64,000 nt of DNA from Variovorax sp037204085 (GTDB taxonomy: Bacteria > Pseudomonadota > Gammaproteobacteria > Burkholderiales > Burkholderiaceae_C). Below the pieces are notes generated by a model. The model was not told the DNA's origin, ran no database searches, and saw only the letters and a program-made list of their open reading frames with translations. This document shows, piece after piece, positions 16,648-24,970 of the stretch; position 1 is the first letter of the stretch; each line of letters starts with the position of its first letter. The translations under genes and the position numbers were made by a program. Location: NCBI RefSeq assembly GCF_037204085.1, contig NZ_JBBCBW010000010.1:100252-164251 (forward strand), in the 5' to 3' direction.

Positions 16648-17598
16648 ATGAGCTCGATCCCCCCCTCGCTGGACGACCGTGACGGCAAGATCTGGATGGA
16701 CGGCGAACTCGTGGACTGGCGCGACGCCAAGATCCACGTGCTGAGCCACACGCTGCACTACGGCTGCGGCGCCTTCGAGGGCGTGCGCGCCTACAAGACG
16801 GCCGAAGGCACAGCCATCTTCCGCCTGGCCGAGCACACCGAGCGCCTGTTCAACAGCGCCAAGATCCTGCGCATGAAGATCCCCTTCTCGCAGGAACAGT
16901 TGAACGAAGCCCAGAAACAGGTCGTGCGCGAGAACAAGCTCGAAAGCTGCTACCTGCGCCCGCTGATCTGGATCGGCTCCGAAAAGCTCGGCGTGAGCCC
17001 CAAGGGCAACAAGGTGCACGCCATGGTGGCGGCCTGGTCGTGGGGCGCCTACCTGGGCGAAGAGGGCATGAAGCGCGGCATCCGCGTGAAGACCTCCAGC
17101 TACACCCGCCACCACGTCAACATCACGATGACGCAGGCCAAGACGGTGAGCAACTACACCAACTCCATCCTGGCCAACATGGAAGCGCTGGACGACGGCT
17201 ATGACGAGGCGCTGCTGCTCGATGCGAACGGCTTCGTCTCCGAAGGCGCGGGCGAGAACATCTTCGTGGTGAAGGGCGGCGTGGTCTACACGCCCGACCT
17301 GTCGGCCGGCGCGCTGAACGGCATCACCCGCAACACCATCCTGCACGTGTGCAAGGACCTGGGGCTCGAACTGGTGCAAAAGCGCATCACGCGCGACGAG
17401 GTCTACATTGCCGACGAAGCCTTCTTCACCGGCACCGCGGCCGAAGTGACGCCCATCCGCGAACTCGACCGCGTGGAAATCGGCAATCGCGGCGACGGCG
17501 GCTCGCGCGGCCCGATCACCGAGAAGATCCAGACGGCCTTCTTCGACATCGTGAACGGCAAGAACCCCAAGTACGCCCACTGGCTCACGAAAGTCTGA
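16648..17598 (+). CDS. ilvE: Branched-chain amino acid aminotransferase
   Basis: 316 residues, fold type IV PLP enzyme. Motifs: H-T-L-H-Y-G-C-G-A-F-E-G near 35-45, the PLP lysine at K165 (M-T-Q-A-K-T-V-S-N-Y), and E-G-A-G-E-N-I-F-V-V. IlvE transfers amino groups to the oxo acids of leucine, isoleucine and valine. A good AAAGGAA ribosome-binding site precedes the ATG. The zinc-finger gene follows 5 bp downstream. Confidence 0.96.
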   Translation: MSSIPPSLDDRDGKIWMDGELVDWRDAKIHVLSHTLHYGCGAFEGVRAYKTAEGTAIFRLAEHTERLFNSAKILRMKIPFSQEQLNEAQKQVVRENKLESCYLRPLIWIGSEKLGVSPKGNKVHAMVAAWSWGAYLGEEGMKRGIRVKTSSYTRHHVNITMTQAKTVSNYTNSILANMEALDDGYDEALLLDANGFVSEGAGENIFVVKGGVVYTPDLSAGALNGITRNTILHVCKDLGLELVQKRITRDEVYIADEAFFTGTAAEVTPIRELDRVEIGNRGDGGSRGPITEKIQTAFFDIVNGKNPKYAHWLTKV

Positions 17599-17603
17599 GA
17601 AAC

Positions 17604-17813
17604 ATGTCTACCAACGCAGTCGTCGAACTCCTGGCCAAGGAGCTCAACCACCAGGGCGGCGTGTTCTGCCCCAGCCCCAAGGCCGACATGAAGCTCTGGA
17701 ACACCCACCCCAAGGTGTACCTCGATGTGGCGCGCACCGGCGAGGCCAAGTGCCCGTACTGCGGCACCGTCTACCGCCTGAAGGCGGGCGAGACGGTGTC
17801 GTCGCGGCACTGA
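17604..17813 (+). CDS. CHCC-type zinc-finger domain protein
   Basis: 69 residues. Metal-binding residues follow a C-x-H-x-C-x2-C pattern: C22 (V-F-C-P-S-P), a downstream His and the C-P-Y-C-G pair, as in the zf-CHCC family related to mitochondrial complex I subunit NDUFS6. It overlaps nothing and starts 5 bp after ilvE, so it is probably co-transcribed; this pairing is common in Burkholderiales. Function unknown. Confidence 0.85.
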   Translation: MSTNAVVELLAKELNHQGGVFCPSPKADMKLWNTHPKVYLDVARTGEAKCPYCGTVYRLKAGETVSSRH

Positions 17814-17837
17814 GCGCGGCCGCTATCCGATAGCGAT

Positions 17838-19094
17838 CTAGCTGGAAGCGGGAGCCTCGGGCACCGCTGCCATGCGGCTTCCCGGCAACAAGTCGTTCCA
17901 GGGCTGGACGCTCCGGGGTTCCTGCGCAAGCCGCAGGTACACCATCGCAATCCACAGCAGCGCCAGGCCGATCTGCGCATCGCGCACGGCCGAATTCACG
18001 CTCGATGCGATCAATGCGATCAGCGTGGCCGCCAACGCGTAGCGGCCCGCAATGTCGGGCCGCTTCCACGCCTGCCAGACGGCGCCCACCATGATCACCA
18101 GCAGGCTCAGCAAGGCCGGCAGGCCGCCCTGCGCGCCGACCCACAGGAAGTCGTTGTGCGGCATGTTCGAATCCGCAAACATCGCCGGTCCGCGCTTGTG
18201 CCACTGGTCGGTCCAGCCGCCGATGCCCCAGCCGGTGAGCGGCCGGTCGGCGATCATGAGGCCGGTGTCGCGGTACATGTAGTAGCGAATGACCCAGCTG
18301 CCCTTGAAGACCGCGCCGGCCTGCGCCTTTTCGATTTCCTCGATGCCGGTCTCGACCTTGTGTTGCAGCTGCGGCAACTGGTAGAGCGCGGCGGCCAGCA
18401 CCACGGCGCCCAGCACCAGCGAACTCACCAGCATCTTCAGGTGGCTGCGCCATTGGTGGATGCACACCACCGGAATCACCAGCATCAGCGCGAGCACCGA
18501 GGTGCGCGAGGTGAGCGGCAGCGCCACCACCAGGCCCAGGCCGAGCACCAGCACAAAGGCGGGAACGGCACGCAGCGGCCTGTGCGCGGCAATCTGCGCA
18601 ATGCCCCATACCGCAGCGGTGGAGGCCACCACGCTGAAAAGCAGCGCGTTGCTGATCGACTTGTTGCCCACCTCCATGACCACCGCGCGCAGCGGCGACC
18701 AGATAGGAAAGCCTGTGGCGTAGAACGCGACGATCAGCACGATGTTCAGCGCCGCGATCAGCAGGAAGCCGCGCAGCGCCCAGATCGCCTCCTCGCGCGT
18801 GAGCGCCAGCGCCATCAAGATGGTGATGCCGATGCGCAGGCCGTGGAAGAGGTTGGAGCCGGTCTCGGGGTAGTGCGGCCCGATGGCCAGCACGATGAAA
18901 GTCCACCCCAGGTACGCCACCAGCGGCCACCACAGCGGGTTGGCGCGCAGCCGCTCATAACGCTCGCGGTAGCTGCCGGCCACCAGCATGGTGGCGAGCA
19001 ACAGCAAGGCCGAAAGGTAGGTGACGCCGACGGGCATGAACACCACCAGCCCCCAGAACGCGGCCGCGGGCCTGACGATGTGCGATCTCTGCAT
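17838..19094 (-). CDS. O-antigen ligase family (WaaL-like) membrane protein
   Basis: 418 residues, strongly hydrophobic with about ten membrane segments and one larger periplasmic loop (about 255-320). That loop contains R-P-L-T-G-W-G-I-G-G-W and N-M-P-H-N-D-F-L-W, the Wzy/WaaL-type pattern with a conserved histidine. Such proteins transfer O-antigen or related polymers to lipid A-core, or polymerise glycans. It follows the histidine kinase gene by 71 bp on the same strand. The exact polymer cannot be told. Confidence 0.82.
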   Translation of the reverse strand: MQRSHIVRPAAAFWGLVVFMPVGVTYLSALLLLATMLVAGSYRERYERLRANPLWWPLVAYLGWTFIVLAIGPHYPETGSNLFHGLRIGITILMALALTREEAIWALRGFLLIAALNIVLIVAFYATGFPIWSPLRAVVMEVGNKSISNALLFSVVASTAAVWGIAQIAAHRPLRAVPAFVLVLGLGLVVALPLTSRTSVLALMLVIPVVCIHQWRSHLKMLVSSLVLGAVVLAAALYQLPQLQHKVETGIEEIEKAQAGAVFKGSWVIRYYMYRDTGLMIADRPLTGWGIGGWTDQWHKRGPAMFADSNMPHNDFLWVGAQGGLPALLSLLVIMVGAVWQAWKRPDIAGRYALAATLIALIASSVNSAVRDAQIGLALLWIAMVYLRLAQEPRSVQPWNDLLPGSRMAAVPEAPASS

Positions 19095-19165
19095 AGGGGC
19101 GGGATTTTAGGTGGGGCAGGGCGGCCCCCACCTGACTTGCCCCGGCCCGCCGCCGGAAGGCGGGT

Positions 19166-20365
19166 TCAGTGCGCGGGCGCGCCCGCTGGCAAGCGGATCA
19201 CGAAGCTCGCGCCGCCTTCCGGACCGTCTTCGCAGCGCACGCTGCCGCCGTGCCGCTCGGCAATCGACTTCACCAGCGCAAGCCCCAGGCCGACGCCGCC
19301 GTTGCGCTCGCTGGCGCCGGGCAGCCGGTAGAAGGGCTCGAAGATGCGTTCGCGCAGGGCAGGCGGCACGCCCGGGCCGCGGTCGGTGACGCGCACCGTG
19401 GCAAAGCCGTTGGCGCTGCCGAGCTCCACCCTGATGTCGCCGTTGCCATAGCGGCGCGCGTTCTCGAGCAGGTTGCGGATCGCCCGGCGCAGCAGGCGCG
19501 ACACGCCCGGCACGGTGAGCCTGGCGTTGTCGGTGCCTTCCACCAGGTCGAGCTCGGCATTCACCTGCGAGCACTCCTCGGCCGCGAGCCCGGTCAGGTC
19601 GACCGCCTCGATGGTGCCCATGTCGGCCTCGCTCGCATCGAGCCGGCTGGCCAGCAGGATCTCGTCGATGAGCTGGTCGAGCTCGCCGATGTTGCGCGAA
19701 ATTTCCTCGCGCGCCGCGGGGCTCGGGCGGTCGCCCATCAGTTCCAGGCCCATGCGGATGCGGGTGAGCGGCGAGCGCAGCTCGTGCGATGCATTGGCCA
19801 GCAGCGATTTGTGCGAGCGCACCAGTTTTTCGATGCGTTCGGCCGATGCGTTGAAACGTTTGGAGAGATCAGCCACTTCGTCCTGCCCTTCTTCGATCAC
19901 GCGCACCGAAAGGTCGCCTTCGCCCCAGCGTTGCACACCGCGCTGCAGCGTCTCCAGCCGCTGGGTAAGGCGCCGCACGATGGGGTACACGCCCAGCGCC
20001 ACGGCAATGCCCACGAGCGCAATCATCCAGCCCAGCCCGAAAGGCGTGCGCCAGGGCGCGAACCCGCCGGTGCCGGTGGGCCGGTCGCGCGGCGCCACGC
20101 GCAGCGTGATGGCCTTGCCGTCGCTCAGCGTCACATCGAACTCCAGCCCCTGGCCCGGCACGCGCAGCGCCTTGCCGCTGCCGATGGTGCGGTCTTGCGC
20201 ATCGAGCACCACCACGTTGCGCGGCACCGGTGCCAGGCGCTCGCGCTCGGCCTCCGCGGCTTCGCGCACGATCCAGTTGGCCATCAGCGTCAAGATGACG
20301 ACGCCGCCCACCACCGCAAGCCAGATGCGGACGTAGAGATGGCGTGAGTACAGGCTGCGCAGCAT
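19166..20365 (-). CDS. Two-component sensor histidine kinase
   Basis: 399 residues. Transmembrane segments at about 14-33 and 110-130 enclose a roughly 75-residue periplasmic domain. A HAMP linker (about 130-180) is followed by the dimerisation helix with phospho-accepting H194 (N-A-S-H-E-L-R-S-P-L) and an HATPase domain with N-L-L-E-N-A-R-R-Y, D-R-G-P-G-V and G-V-G-L-G-L-A motifs. It lies 7 bp downstream of the response regulator, at the end of the ketosynthase/halogenase operon. Similar to RstB/EnvZ-type kinases; the signal is unknown. Confidence 0.93.
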   Translation of the reverse strand: MLRSLYSRHLYVRIWLAVVGGVVILTLMANWIVREAAEAERERLAPVPRNVVVLDAQDRTIGSGKALRVPGQGLEFDVTLSDGKAITLRVAPRDRPTGTGGFAPWRTPFGLGWMIALVGIAVALGVYPIVRRLTQRLETLQRGVQRWGEGDLSVRVIEEGQDEVADLSKRFNASAERIEKLVRSHKSLLANASHELRSPLTRIRMGLELMGDRPSPAAREEISRNIGELDQLIDEILLASRLDASEADMGTIEAVDLTGLAAEECSQVNAELDLVEGTDNARLTVPGVSRLLRRAIRNLLENARRYGNGDIRVELGSANGFATVRVTDRGPGVPPALRERIFEPFYRLPGASERNGGVGLGLALVKSIAERHGGSVRCEDGPEGGASFVIRLPAGAPAH

Positions 20366-20372
20366 CGGCCGG

Positions 20373-21095
20373 TCAGTCCTGCTGCTTGGCGAACACGTAG
20401 CCCACGCCGCGCACCGTGAGGATGCGCTTGGGGTTCTTGGCGTCGACCTCGATGGCGGCGCGGATGCGGCCCATGTGCACATCGATCGAGCGGTCGAAGG
20501 CTTCGAGCTCGCGGCCACGCACGGCTTCCATGATCTGGTCGCGCGTGAGCACGCGGCCCGCGCGCTCGGCCATGGCCACCAGCAGGTCGAACTGGTAGGA
20601 GGTGAGGTCGGCCAGCGCACCGCCCACCGCCACGGTGCGCGCATTGCGGTCGATCTCGAGCGTGCCGAAGCGCATCACCGTGCTGGCTTCGGTGTCGGCG
20701 CTGTTCTCGCTGCGGCGGCGCAGCACCGCGCGGATGCGCGCCAGCAGCTCGCGCGGCTCGAAAGGCTTGGGCAGGTAGTCGTCGGCGCCGATCTCCAGGC
20801 CGATGATGCGGTCCATGGGGTCGCCCTTGGCGGTGAGCATGAGCACCGACACCTTCGAAGCCGGCGCGGGCAGCGAGCGGATGCGGCGGCAGATTTCAAG
20901 GCCGTCGGTGTCGGGCAGCATCAGGTCGAGAATCACCAGGTCGGGCGCGTGCTGCTGCAGCTGCTCGAGGCCGCTGGCGCCGTCGCCGGCATGGGTGAAG
21001 AGAAAACCCGACTGCGTCAGGTATTCGCCTACCATCTGCGCCAGGCGGGCGTCGTCTTCGATCATCAAAAGTTGGGGGGTGCTCATGCGCTTCAT
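20373..21095 (-). CDS. OmpR-family response regulator
   Basis: 240 residues. The receiver domain (about 7-120) has the acidic pair E13/D14, phospho-acceptor D57 (V-I-L-D-L-M-L-P) and the K-P-F motif; the C-terminal winged helix (about 140-235) ends in R-G-V-G-Y-V-F. The ATG at 21095 overlaps the stop of the halogenase-like gene by 4 bp, so the regulator appears translationally coupled to it. Partner of the following kinase. Confidence 0.93.
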   Translation of the reverse strand: MKRMSTPQLLMIEDDARLAQMVGEYLTQSGFLFTHAGDGASGLEQLQQHAPDLVILDLMLPDTDGLEICRRIRSLPAPASKVSVLMLTAKGDPMDRIIGLEIGADDYLPKPFEPRELLARIRAVLRRRSENSADTEASTVMRFGTLEIDRNARTVAVGGALADLTSYQFDLLVAMAERAGRVLTRDQIMEAVRGRELEAFDRSIDVHMGRIRAAIEVDAKNPKRILTVRGVGYVFAKQQD

Positions 21096-22798
21096 GGTCG
21101 TGCACGGGGGGCAACGGGGCTTGAACGCTCCGTAAAGTTGGGTAAACGCGGCTCCCGGTGGTCAACCGGAAGCGCTGCGAAAAGCATAGCGCCGCTTTCC
21201 GCGCGTGCGGGCGGCGACGACATGTTTTCTTCGAGGATAGCGGGCAGGGCGCAATCGCCCAGGTCCGTATTGTCGGCCCGCGCCCGCTCGAGAATTTCGC
21301 GTGCAAGCTGCCGCAGCTGCGCCGTGGAGGCCCGGATGCGCTCCTTGAACCCGGCATCGTCCAGCCGCGGGTCCTTCAGGCTCCGGTTGAGTTCGGCGAA
21401 CCACGGCATTGCGGCCTGGTCGAGCAGCACCGGGGCGTTGCGCCTGGCGCTTGCGGCGGACCATGCGCGCAGCAGCTGCTGCACCGCCAGGTTCAGGCGC
21501 TGGCAGTGTTGCAGTTCTTCCTTCAGGCTGCCAAGCAGCATCAGGTCGGTGAGCCGCTGCTGGAAGAAGATCTGCGACAGCACGCCCCAGTAGTAGGCGT
21601 AGTCCCATATCACCTTCACCGGCAGCACCTCGGGGTCGCCAAAGAGCGGGTACTGGTCCTGGTAGAGCGCCAGCGTGCTCTCGTAGAACGAGTGGTAGAT
21701 CTGGTCGTACAGCTGCGCGCGCGCTTCCACCGAGCGGCCCGCGCGGTCGTGCGCCACCAGGTCGGTGATGTAGGTGTTGCTGATCGCGATGAAGTCGCTG
21801 CCCGGCGAATAGAACGGGTCGAGAAACAGCCCCGCCTCACCCGTCAGCGCCCACCGCTGGCCCGAGAACACCTGCTTGCAGCCGTGCGAGAAGTGCCTGA
21901 GAAAGGCGAAGTCCTGCAGCAGGTGCCGCTTGCCGTCCAGCGCTTCATACAGCCGCGGCTGGTAGGCGGCAAACCACTGCATCGCTTTCTCGAAGGTGTC
22001 GATGGTGTCCAGCGGATGCAGCTTGGGGTCCGCCACGATGCCCACCGAGTGCGAACCCGAAGCCAGCGGAATCAGCCAGGCCCAGTACCCGGCGCCGCAC
22101 AGGTGATTGGTCGAAAGCCAGCGTGCGCGGGGATCGCAGCGCGCCTGCCAGTCGGAGTTGTCGCTCCAGTCGTCGATGGCAATGCGCTCGCCGATGCGAA
22201 ACCACACCGCGTTGACGTCGTGCCCGTTGGGCTCGGCCAACCCCAGCTTGCGCTTGAGCAGCCCGGCCCGCCCGCAGGCATCGATGATCCAGCGCGCCTG
22301 GGCGCTGTGCGTCTGGTCGCCACGCGACCATTCGATGCGATGCGGCGCCTTGGCGTCCGAAGCCAGTTCGACGCGGCGCACCAGCGCGGCATCGTCGAAG
22401 CGCACTCCGCGCCGAACGGCCTCCTGGGCAAGATAGTTCTCGAAGATGCCGCGGTCGATCTGGTAGCTGGGCACCGCCAGGTAGCGGCTCGCGCCGATCT
22501 CGGTAACCTGGTCGATGTCGCGCCGGCCCTCGCTGAAGAAAAAGCGAAAGCCGAACTTGCGCAGTTGCGCGCTGTCCATGTGCGGCTTGAGGCCGAGCAC
22601 CGTGTCGAAGTAGTGCGCGCCGATTTCCACCGACGACTCGCCCACCTTGTGGGCCGCGTGCGGCACCGGGTGCTTGCGCCGCTCCAGCACCAGCACGTCG
22701 ATGTCGTCAAAGCGCTGCTTGAGCTGCAGCGCCAGAGTGAGGCCCGCGAGCCCGCCGCCCATGATCACTGCGTCACATGTATGCGCAGTGCCGGTCAT
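21092..22798 (-). CDS. Flavin-dependent halogenase-like oxidoreductase
   Basis: 568 residues. The FAD-binding motif G-G-G-L-A-G is at 14-19, and the halogenase fingerprint W-x-W-x-I-P is present as W-A-W-L-I-P at 239-244. L-T-G-E-A-G-L-F-L-D-P-F-Y-S-P-G follows. Proteins of this type occur in aryl polyene and related pigment clusters next to ketosynthases. It lies 6 bp after the chain-length-factor-like gene and overlaps the response regulator start. Whether it halogenates or only oxidises or hydroxylates its substrate cannot be decided from sequence. Confidence 0.85.
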   Translation of the reverse strand: MTGTAHTCDAVIMGGGLAGLTLALQLKQRFDDIDVLVLERRKHPVPHAAHKVGESSVEIGAHYFDTVLGLKPHMDSAQLRKFGFRFFFSEGRRDIDQVTEIGASRYLAVPSYQIDRGIFENYLAQEAVRRGVRFDDAALVRRVELASDAKAPHRIEWSRGDQTHSAQARWIIDACGRAGLLKRKLGLAEPNGHDVNAVWFRIGERIAIDDWSDNSDWQARCDPRARWLSTNHLCGAGYWAWLIPLASGSHSVGIVADPKLHPLDTIDTFEKAMQWFAAYQPRLYEALDGKRHLLQDFAFLRHFSHGCKQVFSGQRWALTGEAGLFLDPFYSPGSDFIAISNTYITDLVAHDRAGRSVEARAQLYDQIYHSFYESTLALYQDQYPLFGDPEVLPVKVIWDYAYYWGVLSQIFFQQRLTDLMLLGSLKEELQHCQRLNLAVQQLLRAWSAASARRNAPVLLDQAAMPWFAELNRSLKDPRLDDAGFKERIRASTAQLRQLAREILERARADNTDLGDCALPAILEENMSSPPARAESGAMLFAALPVDHREPRLPNFTERSSPVAPRARP

Positions 22799-22804
22799 GG
22801 AACT

Positions 22805-23647
22805 TCAGTCCCGGACCCGCTGCAGTTGCAACCGCAGCGCCAGGGTGGAAGAAAGCGGCAGGTCCAGCGGCCCGGGCGGGTCGTCGTCCGCCACGCGCGC
22901 CAGCGATTCGAACAGGCCGAGCGCATGCGCCATCGGGTTGATGTGCGCCAGCGTCTTTGCGGCGTCCGACAGGGGCGCCGGCGCGCTGCCGTCGCCGCTC
23001 TCCGTCGACCAGTCGAAAGACGCCACGGTGCGCTCGGTGCGCTCGGGCGCAATCACCAGCGCCACGGCCAGCAGGCCCTGGCTGTCGGTTACCGAGGTCA
23101 GCGCGCCCACTGTGGGCGTGTCGTAGCCCACCAGCAGCACCGGCGAGTGGTCGGCCGCGCATTGCACCGCCGCTTCGAGCAGGCCGGCGGCAAAGCTGTT
23201 CTCGTAGGCTGAAACCGAATTGCTGGCCGCCATGCAGCCCGTGCCGATGGTCCAGTAACCCACGGCCGCGTTGTGCACCGAGTTGTGAAAACGCGTGGGC
23301 GACAGCACCGTTGGGTCGGTCGCGAGCGTGCTGCACATGTAGTCGTTGATCGAAAGATCGCCGTGCGCCGAGACGAACACGCAGGGCACGTCCGCCGCAT
23401 TGCGGCCCGCGCCTGCCATCGACGCGGCCGCCACTTCGAGCGCAAGAGCGACGGTATCGGGTGCGCGGCGGCGCTCGGCCGGCGCCAGCACCTGCGGCGA
23501 GGGGCGCTTGGCCGGTGGATCAGTGAGCGTGCCTTCGCCGCGGAAGGCAGCGCGGGCGGCCTCCCAGCCTGGCAGCGTGGGCGTCCAGAAGGCCGGGCCT
23601 TCGATGTAGAGGGTGGGCGGCTTCGGAGCCTGGTTCGCGGCGGTCAT
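22805..23647 (-). CDS. Beta-ketoacyl synthase-like protein (chain length factor type)
   Basis: 280 residues, shorter than a full ketosynthase, matching the N-terminal ketosynthase-like family used as partner subunit in aryl polyene clusters. The segment H-N-S-V-H-N-A-A-V-G-Y-W and a following G-T-G-C-M-A-A-S-N-S are seen, but the C-terminal histidine motifs of an active ketosynthase are absent. It would pair with the active ketosynthase upstream, whose stop codon overlaps its start by 4 bp. Probably non-catalytic. Confidence 0.85.
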   Translation of the reverse strand: MTAANQAPKPPTLYIEGPAFWTPTLPGWEAARAAFRGEGTLTDPPAKRPSPQVLAPAERRRAPDTVALALEVAAASMAGAGRNAADVPCVFVSAHGDLSINDYMCSTLATDPTVLSPTRFHNSVHNAAVGYWTIGTGCMAASNSVSAYENSFAAGLLEAAVQCAADHSPVLLVGYDTPTVGALTSVTDSQGLLAVALVIAPERTERTVASFDWSTESGDGSAPAPLSDAAKTLAHINPMAHALGLFESLARVADDDPPGPLDLPLSSTLALRLQLQRVRD

Positions 23648-24846
23648 CGGGCCGCCTTGCCGAACACCAGCGAGCAGTTGTTGCCGCCGAAACCGAAGGA
23701 GTTGGTCAGCGCGTAGCGAACCTCGCCGTGCGCGGGCTCCAGCTTGATCTGCGGCCCGAAGCCGGTATCGAGCTCGTTCGTGTTCACGGTGCCGGGCATC
23801 AACCCGCGTTCGATGGCCAGCAGGCTGATTACCGATTCGACGATGCCCGCCGCGCCCAGCGTGTGGCCCATGAAGCCCTTGGTCGAACTGGCGTGCGTGG
23901 TGGCGGGGAAGCGGCGCGCCACCAGCGCGCCTTCGACCTCGTCGTTCTTCTGGCTCGCCGTGCCGTGCATATTGATGTAGTCGATGGCGTCGGGCGCCAG
24001 GCCCGCGCGTGCCAGCGCTTCGTCGAGCGCGCGTTCGGCGCCCAGGCCTTCCGGGTGCGGCGTCGACATGTGATGCGCATCGCTCGCTTCACCGTAGCCG
24101 AGGAGGCGCAGCGGCGCGGCTGCGTCGTCCTGCACGCGCTCCACCAGCGCAAAGCCGGCCGCCTCGCCCAGGCTGATGCCCTTGCGGCCGGCGTCGAAAG
24201 GCCGGCAGGGCTCGCTGGACACCAGTTCGAGCGAATTGAAGCCGAACAGCACGCTGCCGCACAGCGTGTCGACCCCGCCCACCACGGCGGCATCGGCCAG
24301 CCCGAGGCGGATCAGCCGCTCGGCCGAGGCGAACACCTTGGCGCTCGATGAGCAGGCAGTGGAAATCGTCTCGCTGGGGCCGGTGAGCCCGAGCACCTGC
24401 TGCACGAACATGGCCAGCGAATGCGGCGTGTGCACCGCAGGGCGGCGCTGGTTCACGGGAAAGAGCCCGTCGGCGTCGAGCTGGGTGTAGGCCAGTTCGG
24501 TTTCGCCGATGCTGGATGTGGAGGTGCCCAGGATCAGCGCGATGCGCGAAGGCCCGTACTTGGCCCGCGCGGCTGCCACGGCTTCGGGAAAACCGTCGGC
24601 ATGCAGGCCCAGCCAGGCGAGCCGGTTGTTGCGGCAGTCCCAGGGGGCGAGGTCTTCGGGCAGGCGAATGTCTTCGAGCCCGTCGACCCGGCCGATCCAG
24701 GTGGGCAGCGGCGCATCGCCGAAATCGTTGGCGCGCAAGCCGCTGCGCGAATGCGCGAGCGCCTCGGCGAGCGGCTCCTTGCCGACACCGACGGCCGAAG
24801 TGGCCGTGAAGGCGCTGATCTGAAGGGGAGAAATGCGGGGCGGCAC
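23644..24846 (-). CDS. Beta-ketoacyl-ACP synthase (FabF-like)
   Basis: 400 residues from a GTG codon (24844-24846). The full Cys-His-His catalytic set is present: C165 (S-T-A-C-S-S-S-A), H294 (N-M-H-G-T-A-S) and H328 (G-H-T-L-G-A-A-G). It condenses malonyl-ACP with an acyl chain. Being paired with a chain-length-factor-like protein and a halogenase-like flavoprotein, it more likely builds a polyene or specialised acyl chain than housekeeping fatty acids. The ribosome-binding site before the GTG is weak. A 17-bp palindrome lies 27 bp upstream. Confidence 0.9.
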   Translation of the reverse strand: MPPRISPLQISAFTATSAVGVGKEPLAEALAHSRSGLRANDFGDAPLPTWIGRVDGLEDIRLPEDLAPWDCRNNRLAWLGLHADGFPEAVAAARAKYGPSRIALILGTSTSSIGETELAYTQLDADGLFPVNQRRPAVHTPHSLAMFVQQVLGLTGPSETISTACSSSAKVFASAERLIRLGLADAAVVGGVDTLCGSVLFGFNSLELVSSEPCRPFDAGRKGISLGEAAGFALVERVQDDAAAPLRLLGYGEASDAHHMSTPHPEGLGAERALDEALARAGLAPDAIDYINMHGTASQKNDEVEGALVARRFPATTHASSTKGFMGHTLGAAGIVESVISLLAIERGLMPGTVNTNELDTGFGPQIKLEPAHGEVRYALTNSFGFGGNNCSLVFGKAAR

Positions 24847-24873
24847 GTTGCTTGTGGGTTTCGGGCGAAGGTA

Positions 24874-24890
24874 ATCGCTTTGAAAGCGAT
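24874..24890. promoter_or_regulatory. Palindrome upstream of the ketosynthase operon
   Basis: ATCGCTTT-G-AAAGCGAT is a perfect inverted repeat (8-bp arms, 1-base centre) 27 bp before the ketosynthase start, in a 124-bp intergenic gap. There is no T-run after it, so it does not look like a terminator. A transcription factor operator is the simplest reading; the factor is unknown. Confidence 0.5.
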
Positions 24891-24970
24891 GCGAAAGGTA
24901 ACCGGAAAGTGAAAGCCTACCAGTTGTGCGGGGCCCCCAGCGTCAGCTGTTTTCCTATAGGGCCCGTGCT

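Noticed and set aside
17824..17840. GCTATC-GATAGC inverted repeat after the zinc-finger gene as terminator
   Set aside because: The stem is short and there is no T-run on either strand.
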